Below are positions 1-10,760 of a stretch of 64,000 nucleotides of DNA, one piece after another. The notes beneath the pieces are model-generated. The model saw only the letters and a program-made list of their open reading frames with translations. It searched no databases and had not been told where the DNA came from. Within the stretch, counting starts at the first letter, position 1. The number at the start of each line of letters is the position of its first letter. The translations under genes were made by a program, and so were the position numbers. The DNA is from Macrothele yani (taxonomy: Eukaryota > Arthropoda > Arachnida > Araneae > Macrothelidae). The stretch lies in the NCBI GenBank assembly GCA_039090855.1, contig CM077034.1:223646831-223710830 (forward strand). Direction: 5' to 3'.

Positions 1-2
1 TC

Positions 3-273
3 AATGGCATCGTGTATCTGAACATGCTCAAAATTTATCTCATCTCAGAGTTGGACAATGAAAACCGAGGAGGACACATTCACTTTCAGCAAGATGGTGC
101 ACCACCTAAATGTTTATTGAGAAAATCCCAAACATTTGTAGTAGGTGGTGCACCAAGATGGTGCACCACCTAACTACTATACAAATGTTAGGGATTCTGT
201 CAATAAACATTTCCCTGCTCTGCTGGCTGAGCAGGGCCAATAGCATCGCCACCTCATTCTCCCGACATGACAC
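3..273 (+). pseudogene. Tc1/mariner-superfamily transposase relic, 5' piece
   Basis: Reading from base 3 gives a transposase-like stretch with the motif HFQQDGAPP, whose D is the usual second catalytic residue of DDE/D transposases. The frame then decays: a local inverted duplication at about 92-180 repeats GGTGCACCACCT in both orientations. Past it the text resumes as NYYTNVRDSVNKHFPALL and reaches SPDM at 261-272, where an hAT-like element interrupts it. The start of the gene lies outside the window. It is clearly dead. Assignment to the Tc1/mariner (IS630) superfamily rests on the QDGAPP and SPDxTPxxFFLWG motifs; the exact family is not known to me. Confidence 0.7.
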
Positions 274-2564
274 TAAAGATCCAGACTCACGGTCACCAGG
301 TCGCCACTGGCGACAAACTTCATCGTCGTGGCGACTAAAAGTGTTTGATTAAATCGCCAATTTTGGCGACCTGTACGGGGAAAACATTTATTTTATTTAA
401 CTTGTATTGTACAGAATTTTTTTTTAATTGTACGGAACTCCCACGTTTTTGAAAATTTTTACTCCAAATGTACAGAAATTGCACGTAATGGCACAAAATT
501 TGAGTTGTACGGAAGTCGGCCATCACCTTTTTCATTCTGCTTGAACAGCAGGGAAAAAAACAATTTTTTTTAAAAGGCGAGGGCGTCTGTTTTTGATCAC
601 AAAGAAAGGCTGGTGGTTCATCGTAGGGGAAACTGTCTGCATCGGAAAAGTCCAACTGGGAGAAATTTTTATTTAAAAAAAATTCTCCAATTTCTTAAAT
701 AACTGAATGCAAATTTAACAGTAACCAAGACATGTCAAAATAAACTCCCATGTGAAATTTCGTCAAAATCCGATGAAAACTTTAGAAGTTAGGCATTTTC
801 TTTTTATTATTTTTAATGAATGTTCGCAGAAAGCCTGCACATTCCACAGGAAAATTCTAAAATTCGGAATCGGCACATAGTCCGGATCTCCGGACAATTC
901 TGGATTTTCGAGGTTGTACTGTAATAATATTTCCATACCTGCGAACTACTACGGAATGTCCGTAGTTTCTACGGATTTAGTTGGCTGACTACGGACCTCG
1001 CTGTCGAAACTGCGGATTCCATGAATTCGCATTTTTAAAATATATTTTATTGTTTTATGACATGCACGAGATTCTTAAGCGGACTCGCAGAATTCCGCGG
1101 GGGGGGGGTGTCATCATTTAGATCATTCTCAGGATCAGCGTACAATTTGCGCGTGGGTGTGTGGGTGTGTGGGGGAGTTCCCTTTGGAGACGGCATTTCA
1201 TGTCTCAAAACTTTCGAAAACGGTAGTAGAATGGAGTTACAGTAATCGTAATTTTTTTCTCTCTACGGATTTAGTTGGCTGACTACGGACCTCGCTGTCC
1301 AAACTGCGGATTCTACGAATTTGCATTTTTAAAATATATTTTATTATTTGATGATATGCACGAGATTCTTAAGCGGACTCGCAGAATTCCGCGGGGGTGG
1401 GTTGTCATCATTTAGATCATTCTCAAAATCAGCGTACAATTTGCGCGTGGGTGGGTGGGTGTGTGGGGGAGTTCCCTTTGGAGACGGTATTTCGTGTCTG
1501 AAAACTTTCGAAAACGGTAGTTGAATGGAGTTACAGTAATCGTAATTTTTTTCTCTCTACGGATTTAGACTGCGGATTTTAAGAATTTGCATTTTTAAAA
1601 TATATATAATTGTTTGATGATATGCACGAGATTCTTAAGCGGACTCGCAGAATTCCGCGGGGGTGTGTCATCATTTAGATCATTCTCAGGATCAGCGTAC
1701 AATTTGCAGGTGGGTGGGTGGGTTGGGAGGGGAGGGAGGGGGGAGTTCCCTTTGGAGACGGTATTTCGTGTCTCAAAACTTTCGAAAACGGTAGTTGAAT
1801 GGAGTTACAGTAATCGTAATTTTTCTCTCTCCCGATGCTGCCTTAGTGTAAAGTTTTATTGTTAAATATGATTTCATTGCATAAAAGTATTTCAGCTTGA
1901 AACTGTAGGCAACAATGTGCGAAAACGGAGGTTAGACGCCGCAAAATTTCCCCGTAATCTTAGACATCAGATTCTTCCGCGAAATCGAGGAACACCGCCT
2001 TTTTCGTCATTATTTTGGTCATTCGCGAGATCAATGAACCAGTGAACACAATTGGGAGGGGGATTACAGGGGATGTTCGTCGGAAGACGGAATTCTATCT
2101 TTACGAAAATTTCGAAAACGGAAGTTTGGATTTTTTCCGCAATCGTAATTCCTTTTTTCTCGCGATGTTGCCTCTGCCCAGTATTATTGTTAAGTAATAT
2201 TTAAACTGCACAAATATTTGTATTTCAGCTTGGAAATAGCAGGGAAATTTCCAAAACCGGAAGTCGGACGGTGCAAAGATTTCTCCCGTAAGCAAACTCC
2301 CCTCCCAGCGCGATGTTCCCCACTCTCCTGCATTGTTTCATTACTTCAGTTTCAACTTTTAAGAATACTATAACTGAAATATGCAAAATAAAAACATACT
2401 GTTATTATACTAAGCAATTTTATAAAAATAATTTAGTATGAAATATACAAGTTGATTTTTTTTTTTTTTCAAAGTTTGGCCACTGAGTTTTTTTTACGGC
2501 CACTAACAATTTTGGTCTTGGTGGCCAATGTCTACTAGCAAAATTTGTAAGTCTGGATCTTTTA
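274..2564. mobile_element. hAT-like non-autonomous DNA transposon with 8-bp target duplication
   Basis: The ends are inverted repeats: TAAAGATCCAGACTCAC at 274-290 and, reversed, TAAAAGATCCAGACTTAC ending at 2564. The 8-bp sequence CATGACAC flanks it on both sides (266-273 and 2565-2572), which is the hAT signature length. I see no transposase gene. The subterminal stretches (300-370 and 2470-2530) are rich in a 'ggcgac/ggccac' motif that could be transposase binding sites. A second element (934-2335) is nested inside. The insertion hits the third catalytic motif of an older transposase, so the order of events is clear: relic, then hAT, then nested element. Confidence 0.8.
934..2335 (+). mobile_element. 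Short-TIR DNA element (CATACCTGCCAAC family), copy 1, right end missing
   Basis: It starts with CATACCTGCGAAC at 934-946 and matches the elements at 39356-40290 and about 42002-42850 over most of its length: the 'ctacggatttagttg' start, a 'cacgagattcttaag' block, a G-rich stretch, and paired 'gcataaatatttgtatttcagcttg' blocks. The first third is amplified here into three tandem units starting near 955, 1262 and 1556 (spacing about 290 then 270 bp). Homology stops near 2331, so the right terminal repeat is lost. No coding capacity is visible. Confidence 0.65.
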
Positions 2565-2790
2565 CATGACACCTCTCAATTTTTTCCTATGGGGTTTCAT
2601 TAAAGATTGAGTATTTGTTCAAAGATTGCCTGCAAATCTTGCTGAACTCAAAACTCTGCCACAGTTGCAGAAGTGACAACAGATATGCTATTTAAATTTT
2701 GAGTTTGGGAAGAAAATGACTTCAGGTGGCACACCCCCAATGGAGTCGCATCGAACCAAAATCACTACGCGGGTTAAAACTTGTAAGTAA
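2565..2790 (+). pseudogene. Tc1/mariner-superfamily transposase relic, 3' piece
   Basis: This continues the relic that begins at base 3. If the hAT-like element (274-2564) and one copy of its 8-bp duplication are removed, the frame runs across the join as SPDMTPLNFFLWGFIKD, the conserved third catalytic-aspartate block of these transposases. It continues with a stop codon and then VFVQRLPANLAELKT, and ends around HTPNGVASNQNHY, which resembles the usual C-terminus of the family. Several further stops show decay both before and after the hAT insertion. Confidence 0.7.
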
Positions 2791-3026
2791 CCTGAATAGA
2801 TTTTAATATGCTTTCAAAGTTGTAAAGTTCTTTTTGAATCACCCTGTATTTTGGGAGGCCACCATATTTCGACCATTCACTGGCCACTTTGGCAAAATCA
2901 CTAGCTTTTTTTTCTATAGAAACAGGATTCAAATTAAGAACTATTCGAATACCAGAAAACGTTTCTTTTCAAAATAGTGAAATTCTAATAATTTTAAGAC
3001 TTTGTTAAGTAACAGCATTAACGTAC

Positions 3027-3148
3027 CTGGAGAATCCTTTCCGGCGGAACATCGCCACTGGCCAAAAATATTGAATGTCCGTTAGAAACACCTTCAGCTA
3101 GAAAGTACTTCAACAACAGGCCCGAATATGTTCTGAAGCAGTCCTCCT
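3027..3148 (-). CDS. ELP4: ELP4 exon 3 (Elongator complex protein 4)
   Basis: ELP4 is a RecA-fold subunit of the Elp4-5-6 ring of Elongator, the complex that modifies wobble uridine 34 of tRNAs. On the minus strand an acceptor (TTCTGCTTCCACAG at 3149-3162) precedes 122 nt that continue the frame from exon 2 (phase 1) and end at phase 0 before the donor GTACGT (3021-3026). The encoded 40 full codons read EEDCFRTYSGLLLKYFLAEG then VSNGHSIFLASGDVPPERIL plus Q. This fits the family's block after GTVLLI: EED, a Y-S, LLxKYFLAEG, NGH, then ILQ. No stops or frameshifts. The next exon lies beyond the left edge; I searched 1-3020 and did not find it. Confidence 0.9.
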
Positions 3149-3316
3149 CTGTGGAAGCAGAATATGAGACAAATTAAAAGCAGAAGCAAAAGATGTTCTA
3201 TCAGGTAAACAAAAAAGTTCTGGCATTTTTTTTTTTTTTTCAGAGTTATAAAGTTTAATGCATGTGAAGCAAAAGACCTGATAGGTGGCCTTACAATCCA
3301 GTGACACTGAAAGCAA

Positions 3317-4802
3317 GACATATTGCAGAGTCCACTTAGGACTTGGAAAATATCTGAAAAGTTATAAGACCAACTGGGCATGTGCAGAAATTATTTACTT
3401 GCCCTGGCCATAAAATCTGGATGCCCAGGAAAATTTCTCTCTCAAGATAACAAATCAGAACCCTCATTTTTTAAAATTAAAATACACTGAAGTGCCAGAA
3501 AAACTGGTACACTAGTCTAATACTTGGTAGGTCTACCATGGGAGCGCAGGACTGCAGAAATATGACGGCGCATGGACTCCACTAGCTTCTGTAAATATGC
3601 TGTAGGCAATGCAAATCATACTTCCTGCAGAGCATTCCACAATTCGGGTGTATTCTGAGGTCTTGGATTCCTTTGTCCGATAGCGTGTTGCATGGCATCC
3701 CAAATTGTTCTATCACGTTAAGATCTGGGGAATTGGGTGGAAATGGCAACACCCCAAACTCAAATGAATGCTCCTCTAACCATAATGTGATGTCCCGACA
3801 CTTGTGTGGAGGTGCATTGTCCTGTTGGAACAGGTCCAACCCATCAGCATGAATGCAGGACATGAACAGGTGTACCTCGTCAGAAAGGATATGCACATGA
3901 TATGCACAAGGCATATTGCATCAGACTCGTCAGAAAGGATATGCACATGATATGCACAAGACATATTGCATCAGACTCGTTAGAAAGGATATGCACATGA
4001 TATGCACAAGACATATTGCATCAGACTCGTCAGAAAGGATATGCACATGATATGCACAAGACATATTGCAGAGTCCACTTAGGACTTGGAAAATATCTAA
4101 AAAGTTATAAGACCAGTTGGGCATGTGCAGAAATTATTTACTTGCCCTGGCCATAAAATCTGGATGCCCAGGAAAATTTCTCTCTCAAGATAACAAATCA
4201 GAACCCTCATTTTTTAAAATTAAAATACACTGAAGTGCCAGAAAAACTGGTACACTAGTCTAATACTTGGTAGGTCTACCATGGGAGCGCAGGACTGCAG
4301 AAATATGACGGCGCATGGACTCCACTAGCTTCTGTAAATATGCTGTAGGCAATGCAAATCATACTTCCTGCAGAGCATTCCACAATTCGGGTGTATTCTG
4401 AGGTCTTGGATTCCTTTGTCCGATAGCGTGTTGCATGGCATCCCAAATTGTTCTATCACGTTAAGATCTGGGGAATTGGGTGGAAATGGCAACACCCCAA
4501 ACTCAAATGAATGCTCCTCTAACCATAATGTGATGTCCCGACACTTGTGTGGAGGTGCATTGTCCTGTTGGAACAGGTCCAACCCATCAGCATGAATGCA
4601 GGACATGAACAGGTGTACCTCGTCAGAAAGGATATGCACATGATATGCACAAGGCATATTGCATCAGACTCGTCAGAAAGGATATGCACATGATATGCAC
4701 AAGACATATTGCATCAGACTCGTTAGAAAGGATATGCACATGATATGCACAAGACATATTGCATCAGACTCGTCAGAAAGGATATGCACATGATATGCAC
4801 AA
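3317..4802. repeat. 743-bp tandem duplication (two full units plus parental copy)
   Basis: Units start at GACATATTGCAGAG at 3317, 4060 and 4803, an exact spacing of 743 bp twice. Each unit holds about 165 bp of intron flank, the left inverted repeat of a Tc1-like element (3485, 4228), and the transposase C-terminus on the minus strand (3582-3914 and 4325-4657) with QQDNAPPHKC and SPDLNVIE. The third unit, from 4803, runs on into the rest of the transposon and is more diverged past 5160. The junction CAAGACATATTGCA is shared by the intron flank and the internal minisatellite, which suggests the duplication arose by recombination there. Confidence 0.85.
3879..4062. repeat. 50-bp minisatellite, about 4 units
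   Basis: Units with CGTCAGAAAGGATATGCACA recur at 3881, 3931, 3981 and 4031, a 50-bp period. It sits in the transposase coding sequence at the position encoding ILSDE of the intact-length element, where only one unit exists (about 5365). It is therefore an expansion private to the duplicated copies. Confidence 0.85.
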
Positions 4803-4805
4803 GAC
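4622..4805. repeat. 50-bp minisatellite, second copy
   Basis: It is the same four-unit array as at 3879-4062, carried along by the 743-bp duplication (offset 743). Confidence 0.85.
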
Positions 4806-4970
4806 ATATTGCAGAGTCCACTTAGGACTTGGAAAATATCTAAAAAGTTATAAGACCAGTTGGGCATGTGCAGAAATTATTTACTTGCCCTGGCCATAAA
4901 ATCTGGATGCCCAGGAAAATTTCTCTCTCAAGATAACAAATCAGAACCCTCATTTTTTAAAATTAAAATA

Positions 4971-6179
4971 CACTGAAGTGCCAGAAAAACTGGTACACTA
5001 GTCTAATACTTGGTAGGTCTACCATGGGAGCGCAGGACTGCAGAAATATGACGGCGCATGGACTCCACTAGCTTCTGTTAATATGCTGTAGGCAATGCAA
5101 ATCATACTTCCTGCAGAGCATTCCACAATTCGGGTGTATTCTGAGGTCTTGGATTCCTTTGTTCGATAGCGCGTTGCATGGCATCCTAAATGTATTCTAT
5201 CACGTTCAGATCTGGGGACTTGGATGGGAATGACAACACCCCAAACTCAGATGAATGCTCCCCTAACCATAATGTGGCATCCGACACTTGTGTGGAGGTG
5301 CACTGTCCTGTTGGAACAGGCCCAACCCATCAGCATGAATGCAAGACATGAACAGGTCTACCTCGTCAGAAAGGATGCGCACATAGCGTTGGCCGGTCAC
5401 AGACGTTTGTAGACATACCAGGGGTCCCAGTGAAGTCCAGCTAAACACACCCCATACCATTACGGACCCCCAATCAGTCGGTACAGTTCCCTGTTGACAG
5501 GCGGGATCCATGGCTTCATGGGGTTTGCGCCACACACGAATCCTTCCATCAGCCCGATACAGTTGGAAACGCGCCTCGTCAGACCAGGCTACTTGTTTCC
5601 AGTCCTCAAATGTCCAGTGGCGGTGTTGCCGTGCCCAAGCGAGGCGCATAGCTCTGTGTCGTGCACCCATCAAGGGGACTCGAGTTGGGCGTCGGTTTCC
5701 AAAGCCCATATCGTGCAGGGTACGTTGCAAACTCCGGACGCTGATGCTTGTTGAGGCTCCAGCATTGAATTCCGATGCTACCTACGAGAATGTCGCGTGA
5801 AACGATTCTTGACAGCCGACGATGGTCACGTTCACCCAATGTCTTTTTACGGCCACACTGGTATCGTAGGTTGGAGGTTTTGCCGGAATTCTTGTAGTGA
5901 CGGTACACCCTTGCAATGGTCGTTCGTGAGAATCCAAACTTTGTTTCTACCTCCGAAATACTATGGCCCATCTCACGAGCGCCAACTATGACACCGCGTT
6001 GAAAATCTCTTAAATCGTTATTACTTGTCATTCTCATGCCTAAAACAGCTCTGACAGCTGGCAAGGATGTCTATCGCTTTATATACGCACTGGTGGATAT
6101 AACCAAGTACGCGCATAGGTGATGTTGCTACGTATTTTGCAAAAGCCCGTCTGTACCAGTTTTTCTGGCACTTCATCAG
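4971..6179 (-). mobile_element. Tc1-like element (DD36E type) with TA target duplication
   Basis: The inverted repeats share TGAAGTGCCAGAAAAACTGG near both ends, each followed by a TA (4969-4970 and 6180-6181). The total length of 1,209 bp is normal for a Tc1-like element. The transposase runs on the minus strand. It sits in ELP4 intron 2 about 1.8 kb downstream of exon 3 in window coordinates. Confidence 0.85.
5050..6031 (-). pseudogene. Tc1-like DD36E transposase, frameshifted
   Basis: It probably starts at MTSNNDLRDFQRGVIVG (6031). Then come a helix-turn-helix region (ISEVETKFGFSRTTIARVYR), a GRKK segment, and after a frameshift near 5735 the catalytic region: WSDEARFQLYRADGRIRVWR (first D), SVMVWGVFSW, and FQQDSAPPHKC (second D). 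A second frameshift follows near 5275, then SPDLNVIE (E). In the duplicated copies, 36 residues separate the second D and the E, so I call it DD36E. It is not functional as written. About 1 kb of coding length matches the family norm. Confidence 0.8.
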
Positions 6180-6339
6180 TACATATTATGAGTAGAAGAA
6201 TTTTGTCGTGCCATTGAGATTTACTTGTGTACACTAATTTTTGCTGTCATAAGCACGAAACACAAGACTTAACCAATTTCAACACAAAGTAACCAAGCCA
6301 AATTATCGCAAGCTATGCATCACCTTTACTTACGAAAAT

Positions 6340-6475
6340 AAAACTTGTTTAAAAGGTTAAAAAATTATTAAAACCAAAGTGCGAGATCTTTCGGGTCTGT
6401 CTACCACAGACCCATTCTTCAGGCACAAAGAGAACTCACACGGGGCACGCTGGCTTATATGCACACCAAAAATAA
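6340..6475 (-). mobile_element. Penelope-like element end with hammerhead core
   Basis: This stretch lies outside the big inverted repeat that starts near 6520. On the minus strand it carries the core described at 6389-6422, followed by an A/T-rich tail, the same layout as the element end at 48890-49070 on the plus strand (both have CCCGAAAGATCT then a TTGCC/TCGCAC step). I infer a decayed Penelope-like 3' region. Confidence 0.5.
6389..6422 (-). ncRNA. Hammerhead ribozyme-like core H1
   Basis: The minus strand reads CUGAAGA (fits CUGANGA), two extra bases, an 8-bp perfect stem GGGUCUGU/ACAGACCC with a 5-nt loop, then GAAA. Stems I and III were not resolved, and the two extra bases before stem II are unusual. 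Confidence 0.55.
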
Positions 6476-6519
6476 TTGATTTTGGTTAGTAAAATAACCA
6501 AAAATAAAAATATGTGGTA

Positions 6520-7585
6520 TTATATAATAGAATAATAGCTATACACTATACTCACTACTGTTTCACACGTTATATACGTTCTATGCGTTGTGTGCATATT
6601 TGCAGCAAAATCATCTTGGCATTTTATATATCATATGACTAGGAATATTATTATAAGTTTCAATTATTATATCATCAAGGACTCACCTTGTATCGGTATT
6701 CCAAATTAGTAAGCATCATCCTGTATCTTGAAATAAAATATGTATCTAGCGTGTCATTAGCCACGTAGAATCATCGTATTGCAAATAGGCCCAATTGAAA
6801 TTTGCGACCGGGGTTTAAATTCAAATAAAACACGACTATAGATATCATACAAAGAGAGTGTGAAAGAATTATATACAATGCAATTAAAAAACCTTTACCA
6901 TCAACAGGTATCGTCAATCTTTAAAAGAAGGAATGGATATAATCAATGACATTAAAAACAGACCTCAAATAAAATTTTCGTCAATTATTGAACAATGCCA
7001 GACAATCTCTGCAACACGCACACGACTCCACGTAAACCACCGGACATGTTTTGGCACGACTGACTTTCGGCCATTATCAACGGTATGCATCCTGGATCAA
7101 TGTTCAAAGTTGTTATATATCTAGGTCCCCTCGGCATCAACTCCGCTATAGGTTGTTCCACGTCGACGTCTTCCGTCATCATTACATGTACGTGTATTCA
7201 TGTGCGAGTCACATCCACGCCATCTATTGGGTTAATTCCGGAATTGCTGTCGCTGTTTTTATTTCGTAAGTATATGTTATTTCTTTTATTTTCCTTTTTG
7301 TTGTTATATTTCGTATTATTTTCTTGTTGTATTAGATATTTCCACGGATACGGGATATCTTTCGGAGTAGACGTATTGCAATTGGATCTTTGGGTTTTCT
7401 CAATTGTTATAGCTTCAGACCACAAAATTTGATTATGTTTATTGTGGGAAGTTAAGATTTTACTATTTTCTCAATCGGGTATTAATTCATTTATCATACA
7501 ATGCTGTATAAGTGATGTTTTTTCTTCCTTTTTAATGCAATTATTATAGTGCTCATTCAACCTCGTTTTAAACCTTCTTTTAGTA
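6520..7585 (-). mobile_element. Penelope-like element A, left arm, outer part
   Basis: On the minus strand the GIY-YIG endonuclease C-terminus is readable: TKRRFKTRLNEHYNN at about 7540-7590, then SLIQHCMINELIPD and ILWSEAITIEKTQRSNC down to about 7370. The 3' untranslated part runs down to about 6520. It is the mirror image of the right arm (9357-9759 plus 14328-15199). A Tc1-like element splits it at 7585. Confidence 0.75.
7049..7080 (-). ncRNA. Hammerhead-like core H2, decayed
   Basis: The minus strand has UUGAUAA in place of CUGANGA, a GGCCGA/UCG-GCC stem, then AAAA where GAAA is expected. It is the mirror copy of H3, which keeps GAAA. Confidence 0.4.
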
Positions 7586-9115
7586 CACTGCTGGACAATT
7601 GCTAAGGACGGATCATAAACGGCTATATAGCGCATAAAAAAGTACGTGTGGTTGGATGCCAAGTGAAATAAAATAATGTCAGAATGCCAGGACATTACAA
7701 GAAAGACAATTTATTGTGCTCTGAAATCCAGAAGGCTTTGGAACGTGTTCAAGGGACAAACATTGTGCAGAATACGTAAACGTGAAAAAAATGCAATTAC
7801 CGTCCGCAGGCGTTCCGGCGTAAGATGTCAATACGGGATATGGCCACCATGGAGGGCGATGCAAGATTCCACACGTCGTGTCATGCTTTGCACAACATTA
7901 TCAAGCAGCTGTTGGGGTAATTTATCCCATTCCTCTGTCAGTGCACGGATGAGGGTGTCCTTGTTTATTGGAGGGCATTGGCGACCAGCAAGATTCCTCC
8001 CCAAAGCATCCCACACATTTTCAATGGGATTCAGATCTGGAGAACGTGCTGGCCATACGAGGCGTTGAATATCCTCACTCTCAAGACACTCCTGGACAGC
8101 GACTGTTCGAAGACGTGTTGCGTTGTCGTCCATGAAAATGAATCTATCACCGATAGCACCACGGAACATGCGAACATGAGGTAGCAGAACATCATTAATG
8201 TATCATTGGCCAGTCATAGTCCCAGTTGGAAGCACATAGAGGGACGTACGGCCATTGATCATGATGCCAGCCCATACCATGACACTACATGTCGGATATC
8301 GGTCCCTTTCCTGTATGTTTGCTGGACAATATGCAGTACCCCTAGCACGCCAGATCAGTTGTCGACAATCAGACGATAGACTGTATCTACTGTCATCTGA
8401 GAAGAGGACAGCAGACCAGTCATTATACGTCCAATTGCGATGTTGATGGCACCATTGCAAACGGGCGGTACGGTGACGTCTGGACAATGGGATGCACACA
8501 ACAGGATGGCGGGCGTATAGTCCTCCTTCATGCAAACGTCTGGCGACAGTTTTTCGGGAGATCCGCTTGCCAGTAGCAGCCATAAACTGATTTGCTACCT
8601 CACTAGCTGTGCTGCGTTGGTGTCCTTTTGTTGATAGCACTATGTACCGATCTTCTGCAGGTGTCGTACTGCGAACACGACCTCCCCGTGACGTTTGCTA
8701 CACTCTCCATTTGTTTGAAATGATTTCCAAAGCCTTGAAACAACACTGTGGCTGACGTCGAACTCCCTGGCAACATCTGTTATTTTTCGCCCTTCTTTAA
8801 TCTTGCCAATAATACGGCCACGCGTAAAATCATCTAGGTGATGTCGGGAAGACATAGTGAAAATTGCAAGTTCGTCAATTGGTTCTTTCCTGTTCAACTT
8901 TGCATTTGAACAACAACGGTCAATACGCGTCAAATCCTTTATATCTCTTACCAGCGCTATGACGTCACGAACAAGTTCAGTAATCCAAAATTTGCATACG
9001 CACAACACGTCTTACTGTATCCCGCACTTACGGTTATTTCCACATTTTCTTGCCTTCCATTTTATGGTTGCTATCGCTGCTATTGTCATCCGTCCTTAGC
9101 AATTGCCCGGCAGTG
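7586..9115 (-). mobile_element. Tc1-like element (DD34E) in Penelope-like coding sequence
   Basis: It has terminal repeats of 28 bp with two mismatches (CACTGCTGGACAATTGCTAA at the left, CACTGCCGGGCAATTGCTAA reversed at the right), with TA on both sides (7584-7585, 9116-9117). Removing it restores the Penelope-like frame across YY-x-V-ST-KRRFKTR. Length 1,530 bp. Confidence 0.9.
7828..8855 (-). pseudogene. Tc1-like DD34E transposase, one frameshift and one stop
   Basis: Start chosen at MSSRHHLDDFTRGRIIG (8855). A helix-turn-helix region follows (ITDVAREFDVSHSVVSRLW), then a frameshift near 8685. The catalytic core reads LFSDDSRYSL (first D), VMVWAGIMINGRTSL, an in-frame stop before YINDVLLPHV, FMDDNATRLRT (second D) and SPDLNPIENVWD (E, 34 residues after the D). 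It ends at 7828. Length and motif order are those of a complete Tc1-like transposase, so decay is recent. Confidence 0.88.
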
Positions 9116-9117
9116 TA

Positions 9118-9313
9118 CTAACCATGTAATATTTGTCCTGCTTATTTTCTTTTGGGTCTATTGTGGGAATCATGTATACACCTGCCTTATTTAGTGGATT
9201 TTTATTGTAACCACTATTTGTCAGTAATTTAGAATTATCAGTAACTATTTCAGCAATTTCAATATTGTAATTCTGGCATTCTTTTCTTATAATATTGCTT
9301 AGTGGAGGTAAAT
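9118..9313 (-). mobile_element. Penelope-like element A, left arm, inner part
   Basis: The minus strand encodes LPPLSNIIRKECQNYNIEI to NKAGVYMIPTIDPKEN, i.e. the linker and the GIY half of a GIY-YIG domain. It joins the outer part at 7585 once the Tc1-like element is removed. The YIG half is altered here (YYMVS in place of YYIGS). Confidence 0.8.
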
Positions 9314-9356
9314 ATGGTATACTTCCGTAAAATAACATATTTCTTTTTGTTAATAC

Positions 9357-9759
9357 ATTTACCTCCACTAAGCAATATTATAAGAAAAGAATGCCAGAAT
9401 TACAATATTGAAATTGCTGAAATAGTTACTGATAATTCTAAATTACTGACAAATAGTGGTTACAATAAAAATCCACTAAATAAGGCAGGTGTATACATGA
9501 TTCCTACAATAGACCCAAAAGAAAATAAGCAGGACAAATATTACATCGGTAGTACTAAAAGAAGGTTTAAAACGAGGTTGAATGAGCACTATAATAATTG
9601 GATTAAAAAGGAAGAAAAAACATCACTTATACAACATTGTATGATAAATGAATTAATACCCGATTGGGAAAATAGTAAAATCTTAACTTCCCACAATAAA
9701 CATAATCAAATTTTGTGGTCTGAAGCTATAACAATTGAGAAAACCCAAAGATCCAATTG
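9357..9759 (+). pseudogene. Penelope-like GIY-YIG domain, right arm
   Basis: This is the plus-strand mirror of 9118-9313 plus 7370-7585. GVYMIP and YYIGSTKRRF give the GIY and YIG motifs, followed by RLNEHYNN, SLIQHCMI and the helix with LWSEAITIEKTQ that carries the glutamate of the fold. Penelope-like retroelements encode reverse transcriptase fused to GIY-YIG endonuclease; here only the linker and endonuclease remain. The reading frame ends where an hAT element inserted at 9760. A 43-bp spacer (9314-9356) separates the two arms. Confidence 0.8.
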
Positions 9760-10016
9760 CAGGGATCATAGCATACTTCTGGAAAATTTTAGGTAGGAAT
9801 TTTAGGAATTTTAGGAATTTTTAGAAAAATTTTAGGAAAATTTTAGGAGTGTATTTCAATAAAAACTAGATGTATATTTGTATACATCTAGTAAAACAAC
9901 TTTGTATACATTGTAAAGAGTTTGCTTCACACCCTTCAACCATATATACTGATAGACTGCGCATGACATCAAAATTTCTGGCTCCAACATAAAATCACAT
10001 GACAACAGTCAAAAAG

Positions 10017-10087
10017 ATGGGTTACACCTGCTGTGCTTATGGTTGCTCTGAGCGATATAGTAAAGAAAGTTCTATGATTTTTCATGG
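10017..10087 (+). CDS. THAP-like first exon (partial zinc finger)
   Basis: ATG at 10017 opens GYTCCAYGCSERYSKESSMI followed by FHG, then the donor GGGTAAGAA. This matches the start of a THAP DNA-binding domain (C-AYGC-x-RY-S-IxFH). THAP domains occur in P-type transposases and in host proteins. It lies on the strand opposite the hAT transposase and inside that element. I did not find the next exon. It may be a cargo gene, an accessory exon, or a relic of another transposon. Confidence 0.5.
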
Positions 10088-10760
10088 GTAAGAAACGAAT
10101 TAAATACCTAAGTCAATAAAGTTCAATTACTTAACCAGAAACTTGCAGCTATTGATATAAAAATATAGTAACTTAAGAAAAAAATGCAATGCATGTTCCA
10201 AATTCTTCGCAAATGTTCATCACATTATAAATCACAAAATGTAAACAACCCGATCATGCATGTATATAGCTCATAAGTAAACTTACCTGAAGAGTTTTCA
10301 TTATATATGAGGCGCATTCACATAATACACCGAAAACACTGAAGTTCTGCAGCGTAAATTAGTAATCATAACAGCACTTTTACACGAAATTTGGAGTCTG
10401 ATGATGACGTGCCCAATGTTTGAGCCATGGCGGCTTTGATGCAGCTATTGCCAATGTGCAGTCCATTAGTATATATGGTCGAAGTTAACACCCAAATTTT
10501 TTGCATAACGTCTAATGTCTAAAGTTTAAGTATGATTTACTTCTAATGTTCAGTTCTTATCTTTTCACGTGTTATTATCATATTCAAGTATATTTACCAC
10601 ATTCAAGTTTCACTTTGAACATTAATATGCTGTTGAACCACAAGCAATTCACGATTTTCACAGTAAAGTTTTCAGGTTTCACATTAAATTATAATATCCT
10701 AAAAAGGTAATTGAAAACCAAGAACTATGTACAATTGTTCACTGAATTACTTTTTTCATA

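Noticed and set aside
335..655. A 106-codon minus-strand frame
   Set aside because: It lies in the non-coding end of the hAT-like element and has low-complexity, AT-driven residues.
1..3020. ELP4 exon 4
   Set aside because: I looked on the minus strand for an acceptor followed by the next ELP4 block and saw none. The interval is transposon sequence.
9357..9759. GIY-YIG homing endonuclease of a mobile intron
   Set aside because: The linker before the domain and the Penelope-like reverse transcriptase block in the related element at 31502-32392 identify a retroelement.
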